Positions 6,113 through 6,262 of a DNA stretch of 6,262 bases are shown piece by piece (the first letter of the stretch is position 1; each line of letters begins with the position of its first letter). The stretch is from the NCBI GenBank assembly GCA_030609345.1, contig JAUWCK010000069.1, forward strand, positions 1-6,262, read 5' to 3'. The DNA comes from Methanosarcinales archaeon (GTDB lineage: Archaea; Halobacteriota; Methanosarcinia; Methanosarcinales; Methanogasteraceae). The position numbers and the translations under genes are program-made. The notes below the pieces were generated by a model, which was given only the letters and a program-made list of their open reading frames with translations, did no database searches and was not told the origin of the DNA.

Positions 6113-6199
6113 ATGGGTTATGAATGCGACGGAAACTGCGCACATTGCAGATGCAAGAAAGCCAAAGCGGCAAGCGAAGAAGTTGAAGACGAAGAGTGA
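6113..6199 (+). CDS. 28-aa cysteine-rich microprotein with acidic tail (CxxxCxxCxC)
   Basis: Too short for usual gene callers. The 28 codons begin with MGYECDGNCAHCRCKK and end with an Ala/Glu/Asp-rich tail (EEVEDEE) before TGA. Cys5, Cys9, Cys12 and Cys14 are packed into ten residues together with His11, which suggests binding of one Zn ion or a small Fe-S cluster. A basic patch (RCKKAKAK-like, 13-19) precedes the acidic end, so the charge is strongly split. There is no signal peptide or membrane segment, so it is probably cytosolic. Support for translation: AAGGAGG 9 nt upstream, a clean ATG and a non-random composition. It follows the terminator of the surface protein gene and so is probably its own transcription unit or one reached by read-through. 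I do not recognise a family. It could act as a metal chaperone, redox peptide, small regulatory subunit or leader peptide; the sequence does not choose between them. Confidence 0.68.
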   Translation: MGYECDGNCAHCRCKKAKAASEEVEDEE

Positions 6200-6262
6200 A
6201 CGAACATGCTCGGGTACCCTGTGGTGAGAACCACAAGATTACGCAGGTTTCCATAAGATTTC
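6200..6262. other. Right edge with a 6-bp hairpin and GNRA-type loop
   Basis: TGTGGT (6220-6225) pairs perfectly with ACCACA (6230-6235) across the tetraloop GAGA, which fits the stable GNRA class. The 8-bp palindrome GGGTACCC (6212-6219) lies just before it. A 16-codon frame from ATG 6206 to TAA 6254 crosses the hairpin but has no Shine-Dalgarno site and is not called. The hairpin may be part of a 3' end or of an RNA element continuing past the edge. Confidence 0.4.

Noticed and set aside
6206..6256. 16-codon frame at the right edge
   Set aside because: No ribosome site, arginine-rich random-looking translation, and it crosses a stable hairpin.
1..6262. CRISPR array, tRNA or rRNA gene, insertion sequence
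   Set aside because: No regularly spaced direct repeats, no cloverleaf or conserved rRNA stretch, and no transposase motifs or terminal repeats flanking a gene were seen.

Overview
The window looks archaeal, most likely from a methanogen or ANME-type euryarchaeon (Methanomicrobia-like). This is inferred from three signs. The alanine dehydrogenase is of the archaeal type and has a TATA box at leaderless-promoter distance. The QueE protein resembles the euryarchaeal (Methanosarcina-like) form. There is also a small signal-peptide plus C-terminal-anchor surface protein of a kind common in methanogens. The species cannot be named from the sequence alone.

Left part (1-3173, minus strand): two genes read leftward. 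The first is a complete GmrSD-type protein (DUF262 + DUF1524 HNH nuclease + DUF5655), a modification-dependent restriction enzyme family. Its C-terminus carries a recent-looking in-frame 15-bp tandem duplication. About 108 bp downstream on the same strand is a Fic-domain (AMP-transferase) protein with an N-terminal self-inhibitory motif. It runs off the left edge just as a winged-helix-like tail begins. Together they look like a small defence or stress module.

Middle (3174-3591): a 418-bp divergent intergenic region. It holds the leader and candidate promoter of the GmrSD gene, a 75-bp inverted-repeat element with AACCGCAGAG termini, some short hairpins and the promoter of the rightward operon.

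Right part (3592-6262, plus strand): archaeal alanine dehydrogenase and a QueE-like radical SAM protein (7-carboxy-7-deazaguanine synthase, archaeosine pathway) are separated by 2 nt and surely co-transcribed. After them comes a 67-aa ORF that looks like the C-terminal piece of a secreted beta-sandwich protein. It overlaps the start of a 169-aa secreted, membrane-anchored protein. That gene ends in a hairpin plus T-run terminator, embedded in a set of four alternating TTAGG/CCTAA segments that can fold in competing ways. Immediately after comes a short gene with a near-perfect Shine-Dalgarno site encoding a 28-aa cysteine-rich, acidic-tailed microprotein (CxxxCxxCxC). This is the most novel-looking item. 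The last 63 bases hold a small hairpin with a GNRA-type loop and no supported gene.
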